A stretch of DNA of 10,211 nt from an uncultured Helicobacter sp. (GCA_947179285.1 CAMXAV010000013.1:1-10211), one strand, 5' to 3'; shown: positions 1 through 6,894, numbered from the stretch's first letter. Numbers and translations: made by a program. The notes: generated by a model not told the origin, from the sequence alone.

Positions 1-1
1 G

Positions 2-229
2 ATTGCGATTCCAAAAACTGCGCCTGCCGCAACACAAATGGCAGAGAATCCCTCGATTGTTGTTCAGGCTTTTATGCTTAATCATGCTAAAATCAATGGA
101 GAATGGTTTGCGATTGGTGAAGTCAAAAACGGGATTCGGCTGATTGGAATCGAAGATTGCGGCGTTGTGCTCGAAAAAGCGCAACAAAGAGTGTGCATTC
201 ATATTGACATTTCAAGGAAAAAACGATGA
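2..229 (+). CDS. PilP/MshK/CtsR-like periplasmic protein, C-terminal end (5' truncated by window edge)
   Basis: The frame is open from the first bases of the window, so only the last 75 or so residues are seen and the real start lies upstream; the internal ATG at 38 is probably not the start. The visible part has a hydrophobic/polar pattern around AKINGEWFAIGE, then IRLIGIEDCGVVLEK and a short basic tail. This is the small beta-rich fold typical of the C-terminal domains of PilP, GspC and MshK proteins, which link the inner-membrane part of pilus or secretion machines to the secretin. Its stop codon overlaps the secretin start by four bases (ATGA), so the two are translationally coupled. In Campylobacter jejuni the gene before the secretin ctsD is ctsR, which is the likely counterpart by position. 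Family assignment is by pattern and context only. Confidence 0.6.
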   Translation: MAIPKTAPAATQMAENPSIVVQAFMLNHAKINGEWFAIGEVKNGIRLIGIEDCGVVLEKAQQRVCIHIDISRKKR

Positions 230-1716
230 ATAAATGGTTGTTAGGATTCTTGTTGGCAGGCGCAATGGCATGCCCAATTAGTATTGTGAGTAATGGCGAA
301 GTTTCTTTGGAAGAACTTCTTGTGAAATTGAGTCTTGAATGCAAGATGAATATCATCGTCAAGGATTCGTATTCGACACAACGACTCAAGGAAATCTTTC
401 CGATTCTACATCTTTCGCAAGTGCCCATTCAAGAGAGCATGGAAGTTTTGCTCCATGAAAATGGATTGTTTTACGAAATCGAAGATTCCGTGTTGCGCAT
501 TTTTGGAACAAAAACGCAAGTTTTTCAAATCCATTATGTCGCAACAGAACGTAGCGGTATGAGCAGCACGGAAGTATCGATTAGTCGCAACGATGGCGGA
601 ATGGGCTATCGCGCAAATAGTGGGAATGAACATGATATTTTTGAAAAGAGCGGCGGGAGTCGTTCGGGCGTGAATATTACGACAGAAGATAAGCTCAATT
701 TTTGGAGCACGATTGCAACAGAATTGCATCATATTCTCTATCGTCCCGGCGAGGTGTCGCCAACGCATACTGCACCGCCAGATACGAATAGTACAACCCC
801 AAAAACATCGAATATTATCATCAACAAAGCCGCAGGGCTCATCACGGTTACGGGGACAAAATCGCAGCTAGAACGTGTTGCAAATTATTTGGAGATTTTG
901 CAAAATTCTTTGACGCGACAAGTGATGATTGACCTCTCGATTCTGACAATCACGCACAATAATGTGCATACGACAGGAATCGATTGGAATCAACTCTATG
1001 CGCTCCAAAACTTTAGCACGATTCCGCAAACAGATAGCGCACAAAATGGCTTTATGCAGCTAAGTAATGGCGAGTTTAGCTATTCTCTCAATCTTTTCCC
1101 GCAGAGCATTACACTAAATAGAATCGTGGAATTTCTAAGTCAATATGGCGAGGTTAGTACATTGTCAAACCCCAAATTGCTCACGCTCAACAACCAGCCC
1201 GCAATGATAAGTGTGGGCGATGTGATTCGCTACCGCAAGAGCACGGTATTCCAAAGTAGCGCAAATACGACAACAAATACAAATACAGACACAGAATATC
1301 CCTCTGTTTTTGCGGGCGTTTTGCTCGATATTACGCCTTCTATCTTTGAAAATAATCTCATGCTAAAAATCAACCCTTCGATTACGAGCCTCAAGGGGCG
1401 CGAGATTCAAAACGCGGCGCAAGCGCTCGATTCGCCGCCCAATCTAAGTGCAAATCAGCTTTCGTCTATCGTCTATGTGAGTAATGGCAAGAAAATTGTG
1501 ATTGGAGGATTGATTCGCAAGAGTTCTAATATGGAATATTCAGGCATTCCCATTCTTATGGATATTCCATTATTGAGCTATCTCTTTTCCTACAAACAAG
1601 AGATTCAAAACACCGTGGAAATGGTGATTGTCATCACGCCATATATTGTCGATATTGCAAATATAGATTCTGCCGAAAATCAAGATTTTGTGGAGGACGT
1701 TAATGCAACAAATTAA
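226..1716 (+). CDS. ctsD: MshL/CtsD-type outer-membrane secretin
   Basis: Forms the outer-membrane gated channel of a type II secretion / type IV pilus-like machine, probably for DNA uptake or a pseudopilus. The 496-residue protein starts with a signal peptide (about residues 1-15) with Cys16 right after AMA, so either lipoprotein processing or ordinary signal peptidase I cleavage is possible. A short secretin N-terminal (STN-like) domain covers about residues 22-95, followed by a Gly/Ser/Asn-rich stretch (110-150). An N-type ring domain lies at about 195-230 (NIIINKAAGLITVTG). The secretin core runs from about 232 to 476, with STLSNPKLLTLNNQPA (311-326), KIVIGGLI (423-430), IPILMDIPLLSYLF (441-454) and VEMVIVITPYIVD (464-476), all typical of MshL. 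AAGGA at 214-218 lies seven bases before the start. The gene overlaps the preceding stop by four bases and runs 14 bases into the ATPase gene. The symbol is by analogy to Campylobacter. Confidence 0.9.
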   Translation: MNKWLLGFLLAGAMACPISIVSNGEVSLEELLVKLSLECKMNIIVKDSYSTQRLKEIFPILHLSQVPIQESMEVLLHENGLFYEIEDSVLRIFGTKTQVFQIHYVATERSGMSSTEVSISRNDGGMGYRANSGNEHDIFEKSGGSRSGVNITTEDKLNFWSTIATELHHILYRPGEVSPTHTAPPDTNSTTPKTSNIIINKAAGLITVTGTKSQLERVANYLEILQNSLTRQVMIDLSILTITHNNVHTTGIDWNQLYALQNFSTIPQTDSAQNGFMQLSNGEFSYSLNLFPQSITLNRIVEFLSQYGEVSTLSNPKLLTLNNQPAMISVGDVIRYRKSTVFQSSANTTTNTNTDTEYPSVFAGVLLDITPSIFENNLMLKINPSITSLKGREIQNAAQALDSPPNLSANQLSSIVYVSNGKKIVIGGLIRKSSNMEYSGIPILMDIPLLSYLFSYKQEIQNTVEMVIVITPYIVDIANIDSAENQDFVEDVNATN

Positions 1717-3256
1717 TTGGGAAGAATGCTATCAAAAATGCCTCGATGGCTCGATGAAGCCAGAAGATATAGAATGCCCTCTTGATGAGGCTTTGCGCAA
1801 TCTCGCGCATGTCGCGAAGCTGCCCTATATCGAGCTGCAAGCTGAAAAGATTGACGCGACTTTGTTACGTTCCTTTTCTGTTTTTAACGCGACAAAATTT
1901 GCGACTTTGCCGCTAAAATCTGATGATGGCAAAATCCATTTTGCCTCGCTTAATCCTTTTAATCCGCTCATGCGCCATACTCTCCAAAACATTTTTGGCG
2001 CTAAAGAGATTCTCTTTTGTTTTGCTTCGCCGCAATCTTTTACATTCGTGCTTGAATGGGTGAGTGTCGAGGCAAAGGCATTGTTATTGCAATCGGCGCT
2101 GCTAGAAGAACATAAAGCCCCGAGTCAAGATTCTACAACCTTGCAAACCTTTGTGGCATTGTTGCTCGAAGAAGCGTTGCGATTATGCGCGAGCGATGTA
2201 CATATTGAATCGAGGGATTATACATCGATTCGCATGCGTATCGATGGCTGTCTCATAGAAAGATTTCATTTTGATTTAGCATTGTTTGCGCCGCTTTCTT
2301 CGCAGCTAAAGCTGATTTCTAAGCTCGATATTTCCGAAAAACGCAAGGGGCAAGATGGGCGATTCCAATTGCCGACTTTCCCAAGAGTCGACTTTAGAAT
2401 CTCGACAATCCCCATTGCAGGTGGCGAATCGATTGTCCTAAGAATCCTCGATAATTCAAAGCAGAATCTGACGCTTAATCAGCTAGGTTTTATGCCCGAT
2501 TCCATAGACATTTTGCGCCAAACAATCCAAAAGACGCATGGGATTATTTTTATTACGGGACCAACGGGAAGCGGTAAATCAACAACGCTTTATGCGTTGT
2601 TGCAGCTTTGCAATAGAGAGCGGCAAAAGATTATCACTATCGAAGACCCGATTGAATACGAAATGCAAGGAATCACGCAAGTTGTTTTAAATGATAAAAT
2701 CCATTTTGGTTTTTCAGAAGTTTTGCGCAATATCTTGCGCCAAGACCCCGATATTTTAATGATTGGCGAGGTGCGCGACCAAGAGACCTTGCAGCTCGCG
2801 TTTCAGGCTTCGCTCACGGGGCATCTCGTGCTTTGCACGCTCCACACAAACGATGCGCTCGAAAGCATTACGCGCCTTTTAGATATGGGAATCGAGCCCT
2901 ATTTCCTCGCCTCTGCCTTGCTGCTTGTCGTCTCGCAGCGGCTCGTGCCCAAACTTTGCCCACATTGCCGCGAATCGTATCGAATCGACTATGCAGATTC
3001 TAACATGGCTTTTTATCGTTCCAAAGGCTGTGTGCGCTGCTATGGGCGCGGGTTTTTGGGGCGAGAATTACTCTATGAAATCCTTCCAATCACAAAGAAT
3101 CTCAAAGAGGCGTTGCACCAAAAAGCCACGCAAAAAGAGCTCCTAGAAATTGCCAAAGATTCTGGCTTTGTGCGCATGGTGGAGCAGGGGCTAGAAAAGG
3201 CAAAATCGGGTTTGATGACGCTTGAAATATTGCATGGAATCCAAAATGACTTTTGA
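1703..3256 (+). CDS. ctsE: GspE/PilB/CtsE-family secretion ATPase
   Basis: Cytoplasmic hexameric ATPase that powers pseudopilus assembly. I chose ATG 1703 (517 aa) over the in-frame TTG at 1688 because GGAGG at 1692-1696 sits six bases before it; the TTG would lie upstream of that site. Residues 15-120 or so form a T2SSE N-terminal domain. The ATPase core shows, in this numbering, Walker A GPTGSGKST (286-294), the Asp box ITIEDPIEYE (about 311-320), Walker B DPDILMIGEVRD (348-359) and the His box TGHLVLCTLHTND (372-384). A tetracysteine zinc site CPHC...CVRC (Cys 419, 422, 443, 446) is also present. All catalytic motifs are intact, and the tetracysteine favours an assembly ATPase (GspE/PilB) over a retraction ATPase (PilT). 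It overlaps the secretin by 14 bases and the platform gene by 11. In C. jejuni two genes (ctsP, ctsX) lie between ctsD and ctsE; here none do. Confidence 0.92.
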   Translation: MQQINWEECYQKCLDGSMKPEDIECPLDEALRNLAHVAKLPYIELQAEKIDATLLRSFSVFNATKFATLPLKSDDGKIHFASLNPFNPLMRHTLQNIFGAKEILFCFASPQSFTFVLEWVSVEAKALLLQSALLEEHKAPSQDSTTLQTFVALLLEEALRLCASDVHIESRDYTSIRMRIDGCLIERFHFDLALFAPLSSQLKLISKLDISEKRKGQDGRFQLPTFPRVDFRISTIPIAGGESIVLRILDNSKQNLTLNQLGFMPDSIDILRQTIQKTHGIIFITGPTGSGKSTTLYALLQLCNRERQKIITIEDPIEYEMQGITQVVLNDKIHFGFSEVLRNILRQDPDILMIGEVRDQETLQLAFQASLTGHLVLCTLHTNDALESITRLLDMGIEPYFLASALLLVVSQRLVPKLCPHCRESYRIDYADSNMAFYRSKGCVRCYGRGFLGRELLYEILPITKNLKEALHQKATQKELLEIAKDSGFVRMVEQGLEKAKSGLMTLEILHGIQNDF

Positions 3257-4445
3257 GGTTGTTTATAGCCAAAATGGTGTTTTGCACACCATAGAATTTC
3301 AGGCAGAAAGCCGCGAAAGTGCAATCCAATATTTTAAGCAGAATCACCATATCCAACTCATAAAAATCACGCAGATTGCGGCAAAAAGACGCCCGCTTTT
3401 TCGTAAAAGCTTGAGCACAAAAGAACTTTCGCTTGTGTTCTATCAATTTGCCATTCTCCTAAACGCCGCTATCCCGTTGCATAGCCTGCTTGAGAGCCTC
3501 GCGCAATATCCCCACCCACGCATTGCGGCGATGTTTGCGCATGTCTTGTCCGCTGTGCAAAATGGGCAGCAGCTTCGCGATGGATTCGCGCCTTTTGCTA
3601 AAGAGCTTGGTATCGGAATCGAGCTCATCGCGCTAGGAGAAAAGAGCGGGAACTTGCCCCAAACATTAATGCTTTTTGTCGATTTTTTGCGCGCAAAAGA
3701 ACAGAATCAAAAGCGCCTCTTAAACGCGCTTGCCTATCCACTCTTTTTATGTGTCGCCATTATAGCCGCATTGTTTGTGATTATCGGTTTTTTATTGCCA
3801 CAATTTGAAAGCCTCTTTATGAGTTTCAATAAACAACTTCCCCCGCTCACACAATTCCTTTTTTCGTTGCAGATTCTCACAACTCCTCTTTTTTTGCTAG
3901 GCTATGGCATTGGCTTTTGCGTCCTAATGCTTCTTTGGGTTTTATTGCGCCAAAACGAAACATTCCAACAGAGTTTTGACGCATTGCTATTGCGGATTCC
4001 ATTTATCGGGAATCTCTTACGTGCTCAACATCTCTTTTTTTATTTCTCGACAATGCAGCTCCTCTTTGCTGCGGGCTTCGTGCTCGATAATGTCCTCGAA
4101 CTTTGCACAAAAACATGCACAAACAGCGCCTTGCGTGCGCAGCTCGCAACGATTCCGAGCTATCTCAAACAAGGGCACAATTTGAGCGATTCGATGCAGC
4201 ATGCGCAGGTGTTTGCGCCCATTGTGCTCGCGCTCATCGCGGCGGCGCAAAAGAGTGGCGAAATGGAGAAAATGTTGCACACTGCCGCCGAGCTCTATGG
4301 CAGCGAATCGGCGCACAAACAGGCACAGCTGCTCGCGCTCATCGAGCCGCTTATGACATGCCTTATGGCATGCGTTGTGCTGCTGATTGCGCTCGGCGTG
4401 TTTTTGCCTTTGTGGGAGCTTAATTCAGTGGGCACGCAATGGTAA
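3246..4445 (+). CDS. ctsF: GspF/PilC/CtsF-family inner-membrane platform protein
   Basis: Inner-membrane platform that couples the secretion ATPase to pilin insertion. From ATG 3246 the protein has 399 residues, close to the usual ~400 of the family. Its start MTFEVVYSQNG matches the common GspF beginning, with GGA at 3236-3238 as a weak ribosome site. In-frame starts at 3222 (TTG) and 3234 (ATG) would only add 8 or 4 residues. Two T2SSF domains are visible at about residues 60-185 and 262-388, each with a KSG element (GEKSGNL, AQKSGEM). Three hydrophobic segments (about 164-185, 213-234 and 365-388) give the classical topology. The start overlaps the ATPase stop by 11 bases. The stop TAA falls within a short tandem repeat shared with the end of the convergent glmU gene. 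Confidence 0.9.
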   Translation: MTFEVVYSQNGVLHTIEFQAESRESAIQYFKQNHHIQLIKITQIAAKRRPLFRKSLSTKELSLVFYQFAILLNAAIPLHSLLESLAQYPHPRIAAMFAHVLSAVQNGQQLRDGFAPFAKELGIGIELIALGEKSGNLPQTLMLFVDFLRAKEQNQKRLLNALAYPLFLCVAIIAALFVIIGFLLPQFESLFMSFNKQLPPLTQFLFSLQILTTPLFLLGYGIGFCVLMLLWVLLRQNETFQQSFDALLLRIPFIGNLLRAQHLFFYFSTMQLLFAAGFVLDNVLELCTKTCTNSALRAQLATIPSYLKQGHNLSDSMQHAQVFAPIVLALIAAAQKSGEMEKMLHTAAELYGSESAHKQAQLLALIEPLMTCLMACVVLLIALGVFLPLWELNSVGTQW

Positions 4446-4477
4446 AGCTATGGCAAAAGCTATGGTAAAGCTAAAGC
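4439..4477 (+). repeat. Three-copy 11/12-bp tandem repeat at convergent gene ends
   Basis: Units ATGGTAAAGCT (4439-4449), ATGGCAAAAGCT (4450-4461) and ATGGTAAAGCT (4462-4472) follow each other directly, with a partial AAAGC copy at 4473-4477. The first unit contains the stop codon of the platform gene (4443-4445) and the junction after the third contains the stop codon of glmU on the other strand (4471-4473). No GC-rich hairpin with a T-run is visible, so I do not call a terminator here. Confidence 0.8.
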
Positions 4478-6030
4478 AAACGCCCCCCACCCACAAAATG
4501 CAAGAGCTCGAGCTCATCGCCCTCTTTGGGCGTGTGGCTGCTCCATTGCTCCTTTTTGAGCACCTCGCCATTGAGCGCAATCGCGACAACCTTAGAATCC
4601 ACGCCGAGTTTGCGCAGCACGCCTTGCACGCTTAGCCCTTTCTCGACACTCTGCCATTGCCCATTAATCTTAAGCTGTGTTTGTGCCTTAGATTCAGTAT
4701 TGGTTGTTGCCACAGGCTGCTTGCCCCAGATGCCGCCAAAGAAACGTTCATAGAATCCGTCAATGTTTGCCTGCGGTGTGCGCGAGATTCCGAGCGCGCC
4801 GCTCACAACATCTTTGGTAATCGTGCTGCCTGCGGCGATGACAACGCAATCGCCAACGCTCACAGGCGCAACAAGCTGCGTGTCGCTGCCGATGAACACA
4901 TCTTTGCCAATCATCGTGCGGTGCTTCTGCTTGCCGTCATAGTTGCATGTAATCACGCCCGCGCCGATGTTGCTGCCGCTGCCAATCTCGCAATCGCCCA
5001 GATAGCTCAAATGCCCCGCCTTGACGCCGTGCAAAATCGCCTTTTTGGTCTCGACAAAGTTCCCGATATGCGTTTGCGCAATCATGCATTGCGGGCGGAT
5101 ATGTGCGAAGGGTCCCACATCGCTATTAACAATCTTGCTATCCTCAACCACGCTATGCGCCTTGATGTGCGCGTTTTCGAGCACGCATGCGCCGAGAATC
5201 TGCACGCCGCTCTCAAGCTCGCACTCGCCGCTAAACTGCGCACGCGAGTCGATATAGATTGTGTGCGGCAGGTGCATGCGCACGCCCGCCTTTTGCCAAT
5301 GCGTGCGGATTCTGTGCAGCATCATCTCTTCGGCGGCGCTCAAATCGAGCTTCGTATTCACGCCCTTAAAATTTTCTTCGCTCACAACGAGCGAAACGAG
5401 CTCTTTAGAATCGGCGAGCAACGCATGGATAATGTCGGTTAGATAATATTCCTTTTGCGCGTTGTCGTTGCCAAGCTTGGGCAGATAGGCGCGCAAAATG
5501 GGCAGCGGAAAGAGATAGACGCCGGCATTGACGGTTGTGATTTGCTTATGTTGCTCCGTTGCGTCTTTTTCCTCGACAATGCCGATGATTTTCTTGCCGT
5601 TTAGAATCACGCGTCCATAGCCGCTGCCATCGTCTAGTTCGAGAATGCTCATCACGGTCGATTCTTTGCCAAAGTCGAGGAATTTTTGCAGCTCATCGGA
5701 GCGCACGAGCGGCATATCGCCGTTTAAGACGAGCAGGCGCTCATGCTTTGGCGTGTATTGTTGCAAAAACGACATCACCGCGCCGCCTGTGCCCGGGAGG
5801 TTGTGGTGGTCTTGGCGCACGCAGTGCACGCCGATGAAGTTATCGCGCACCATTTTTTCGACCTTGTCGGCTTGGTGAAAGACGAGAACGCTCACATCAT
5901 CGCTGATTTTCATGGCTTCGTTGATGCTATAATACAACATCTCGCGCCCGCAAAGCTTGTGCAAAACTTTGGGCGTGCTCGATTGCATGCGGCTTCCTGC
6001 CCCTGCTGCCAAAACCACAACAGAACACAT
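4471..6030 (-). CDS. glmU: Bifunctional GlmU fused to a C-terminal ThiS-like sulfur-carrier domain
   Basis: GlmU acetylates glucosamine-1-phosphate and then uridylylates the product to UDP-GlcNAc, the precursor of peptidoglycan and lipid A. The 519-residue protein has a pyrophosphorylase domain at 1-230 or so: LAAGAGSRM (7-15), PKVLH (20-24), GTGGAV (80-85), NGDMP (103-107) and Asn225. A left-handed beta-helix acetyltransferase domain follows (about 250-430), with ETKKAILHGVKAGHLSYLGD (327-346, catalytic His340) and NIGAGVITCNYDG (354-366). Ordinary Campylobacterota GlmU proteins end near residue 430. Here a linker (about 435-451) leads into a ThiS-like domain (452-516). AAAGGAG at 6036-6042 lies five bases before ATG on the minus strand. 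The gene is divergent from motA-motB-fliP. Both GlmU active sites look intact, so GlmU activity is expected. Confidence 0.95.
   Translation of the reverse strand: MCSVVVLAAGAGSRMQSSTPKVLHKLCGREMLYYSINEAMKISDDVSVLVFHQADKVEKMVRDNFIGVHCVRQDHHNLPGTGGAVMSFLQQYTPKHERLLVLNGDMPLVRSDELQKFLDFGKESTVMSILELDDGSGYGRVILNGKKIIGIVEEKDATEQHKQITTVNAGVYLFPLPILRAYLPKLGNDNAQKEYYLTDIIHALLADSKELVSLVVSEENFKGVNTKLDLSAAEEMMLHRIRTHWQKAGVRMHLPHTIYIDSRAQFSGECELESGVQILGACVLENAHIKAHSVVEDSKIVNSDVGPFAHIRPQCMIAQTHIGNFVETKKAILHGVKAGHLSYLGDCEIGSGSNIGAGVITCNYDGKQKHRTMIGKDVFIGSDTQLVAPVSVGDCVVIAAGSTITKDVVSGALGISRTPQANIDGFYERFFGGIWGKQPVATTNTESKAQTQLKINGQWQSVEKGLSVQGVLRKLGVDSKVVAIALNGEVLKKEQWSSHTPKEGDELELLHFVGGGRLL
4474..4674 (-). 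other. ThiS-type beta-grasp sulfur-carrier domain within the glmU reading frame
   Basis: This is the part of the glmU frame coding for residues 453-519. It shows the ThiS pattern: LKINGQWQSVEKGLSV (453-468), then VLRKLGVD, VVAIALNGEVLKKEQW (481-496) and KEGDELELLHFVGGG (502-516). Known ThiS proteins (about 65 residues) end in GG, whose carboxylate is adenylated by ThiF and turned into a thiocarboxylate that donates sulfur for the thiamine thiazole. Here three residues (RLL) follow the GG, so maturation would need their removal. There is no ATG between the GlmU core and the domain; an in-frame GTG at 4713-4711 is the only plausible internal start and has no clear ribosome site. MoaD-like or other ubiquitin-like carriers are less likely because of the ALNGE and HFVGGG elements. 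Confidence 0.85.
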
Positions 6031-6035
6031 TTTCG

Positions 6036-6042
6036 CTCCTTT
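6036..6042 (-). promoter_or_regulatory. Ribosome binding site of glmU
   Basis: Minus-strand AAAGGAG five bases before the ATG at 6030-6028. It supports this start, which also gives the expected GlmU N-terminus with VVVLAAG at residues 4-10. Confidence 0.7.
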
Positions 6043-6070
6043 GTCTTGTGAGGCTTTTTAGATAATTTTA

Positions 6071-6102
6071 ACACAAAATCCTATATAATTGCTGTTTTGT
6101 GT
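6071..6102. repeat. 8-bp inverted repeat centred on the motA -10 box
   Basis: ACACAAAA (6071-6078) and TTTTGTGT (6095-6102) are perfect reverse complements separated by 16 bases. The midpoint of the dyad (6086.5) coincides with the midpoint of the TATAAT at 6084-6089. This geometry fits an operator for a dimeric regulator that would cover the promoter. No regulator can be named. Confidence 0.5.
6084..6089 (+). promoter_or_regulatory. Putative -10 element of the motA operon promoter
   Basis: A perfect TATAAT lies 37 bases before the motA start in the only AT-rich intergenic segment of the right half. An AT-rich tract upstream (6056-6070) would suit the T-rich, poorly conserved -35 region of Campylobacterota housekeeping promoters. 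I see no convincing sigma-54 (GG-N10-GC) or sigma-28 pattern here. The glmU promoter must lie in the same roughly 90-bp divergent gap, but its elements cannot be fixed by eye. Confidence 0.5.
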
Positions 6103-6113
6103 AGTTAAGGCAC

Positions 6114-6119
6114 AGGAGG
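6114..6119 (+). promoter_or_regulatory. Ribosome binding site of motA
   Basis: A perfect AGGAGG seven bases before the ATG at 6127; the strongest such site in the window. Confidence 0.8.
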
Positions 6120-6126
6120 AATCGTT

Positions 6127-6894
6127 ATGGATTTAGCGTCAGTCATTGGTTTTGTCGCTGTATGGGTGCTGCTTGGGGCAGCGATGTTGCAAGGAGCTGG
6201 GATTGGTCCTTATATCGACATTCCGTCTGTTCTGATTACCTTCGGTGGCTCGATTTCTGCGTTGATGATTGCCTTTAAAATGGAACACATCAAGGGCTTT
6301 GTGAAGTTCTTCTTGATTGCGTTCAAGCCGCCGCAAACGTTCGATGTCCCTGCGCTGATTAAAAAATTGGTGGATTATTCCACGCAGGCGCGCCGCGATG
6401 GAATCCTCTCGCTCGAACAAAGCGCCAACCAAGAAGAAAACGACTTCTTGCGCAAGGGCTTGGGAATGGCGATTGACGGTGGCGAGGCAGACACAATCCG
6501 CGAGCTCCTCGAGCTCGACATGGACCAAGCGCTCGGGCGGCACAAAGAGAACGCGAGCGTTTTTGACACATGGGGCGCTCTATCGGGGGGGTATGGAATG
6601 CTCGGGACGCTGATTGGGCTTGTGGCGATGCTCTTGAACATGTCCGACCCAAGCGCGATTGGTCCTGCGATGGCGGTGGCGCTGATTACGACTTTCTATG
6701 GTTCTCTCATCGGGAACGTGTTGGGCTCGCCTATCGCCCATATCCTCGTGGTGCGCGCGAATGACGAAGCGCTCGTGCAGCAGCTCATCATCGAGGGAAT
6801 CATGTCGATTCAGCGCGGCGACAACCCGCGAACGCTCGAGCAAAAGCTACTCTCGTTCTTGCCGCCATCACAGCGCGTGAGCCAGTTTGAATAA
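6127..6894 (+). CDS. motA: Flagellar motor stator protein MotA, PomA-like
   Basis: Inner-membrane stator subunit that, with MotB, conducts ions and turns the flagellar rotor. 255 residues with four hydrophobic segments (about 4-22, 32-50, 149-171, 180-204) and the large cytoplasmic loop between the second and third. The loop carries the conserved ARRDGILSLE (88-97), with the Arg and Glu that contact FliG in known stators. GMLGTLIGLVAMLLNM (157-172) and IGPAMAVALITTFYG (178-192) are close to Vibrio PomA and keep Thr161, Thr188 and Thr189, the equivalents of residues important for sodium conduction in PomA. Pro202 is kept. The proline normally found in the A-P-A-(M/F/Y)-G-M element before the third segment is missing: residues 153-156 read SGGY, encoded by a G7 tract. 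First gene of the rightward operon. Typical Helicobacter/Campylobacter MotA sequences, as I recall them, look quite different. Confidence 0.93.
   Translation: MDLASVIGFVAVWVLLGAAMLQGAGIGPYIDIPSVLITFGGSISALMIAFKMEHIKGFVKFFLIAFKPPQTFDVPALIKKLVDYSTQARRDGILSLEQSANQEENDFLRKGLGMAIDGGEADTIRELLELDMDQALGRHKENASVFDTWGALSGGYGMLGTLIGLVAMLLNMSDPSAIGPAMAVALITTFYGSLIGNVLGSPIAHILVVRANDEALVQQLIIEGIMSIQRGDNPRTLEQKLLSFLPPSQRVSQFE
6585..6591 (+). repeat. G7 homopolymer tract inside motA
   Basis: Seven consecutive G residues encode part of Ser153-Gly154-Gly155 of MotA. A change of one base would shift the frame and cut off the last two membrane segments. It is short for a phase-variable tract in Campylobacterota (usually eight or more), so slippage is possible but unproven. 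Confidence 0.6.

Noticed and set aside
38..229. Short 63-codon gene beginning at the ATG at 38
   Set aside because: The same frame is open upstream to the window edge and the visible domain is only a C-terminal part, so this ATG is likely internal.
4439..4490. Intrinsic terminator between the convergent ctsF and glmU ends
   Set aside because: The repeat units are direct, not inverted; no stable stem with a T-run can be drawn.
4504..4515. 12-bp palindrome GAGCTCGAGCTC near the glmU end
   Set aside because: It is fully explained by coding for the ELEL of the ThiS-like domain with common codons; similar GAGCTC strings occur in several genes here.
4657..5442. 261-codon open frame on the + strand inside glmU
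   Set aside because: It is antisense to the repetitive beta-helix and core coding region of glmU, is rich in Ala/Arg/His/Cys as shadow frames are, and has no recognisable domain.
6031..6126. Sigma-54 or sigma-28 flagellar promoter before motA
   Set aside because: No GG-N10-GC pair or sigma-28 consensus is visible; only a plain TATAAT box stands out.
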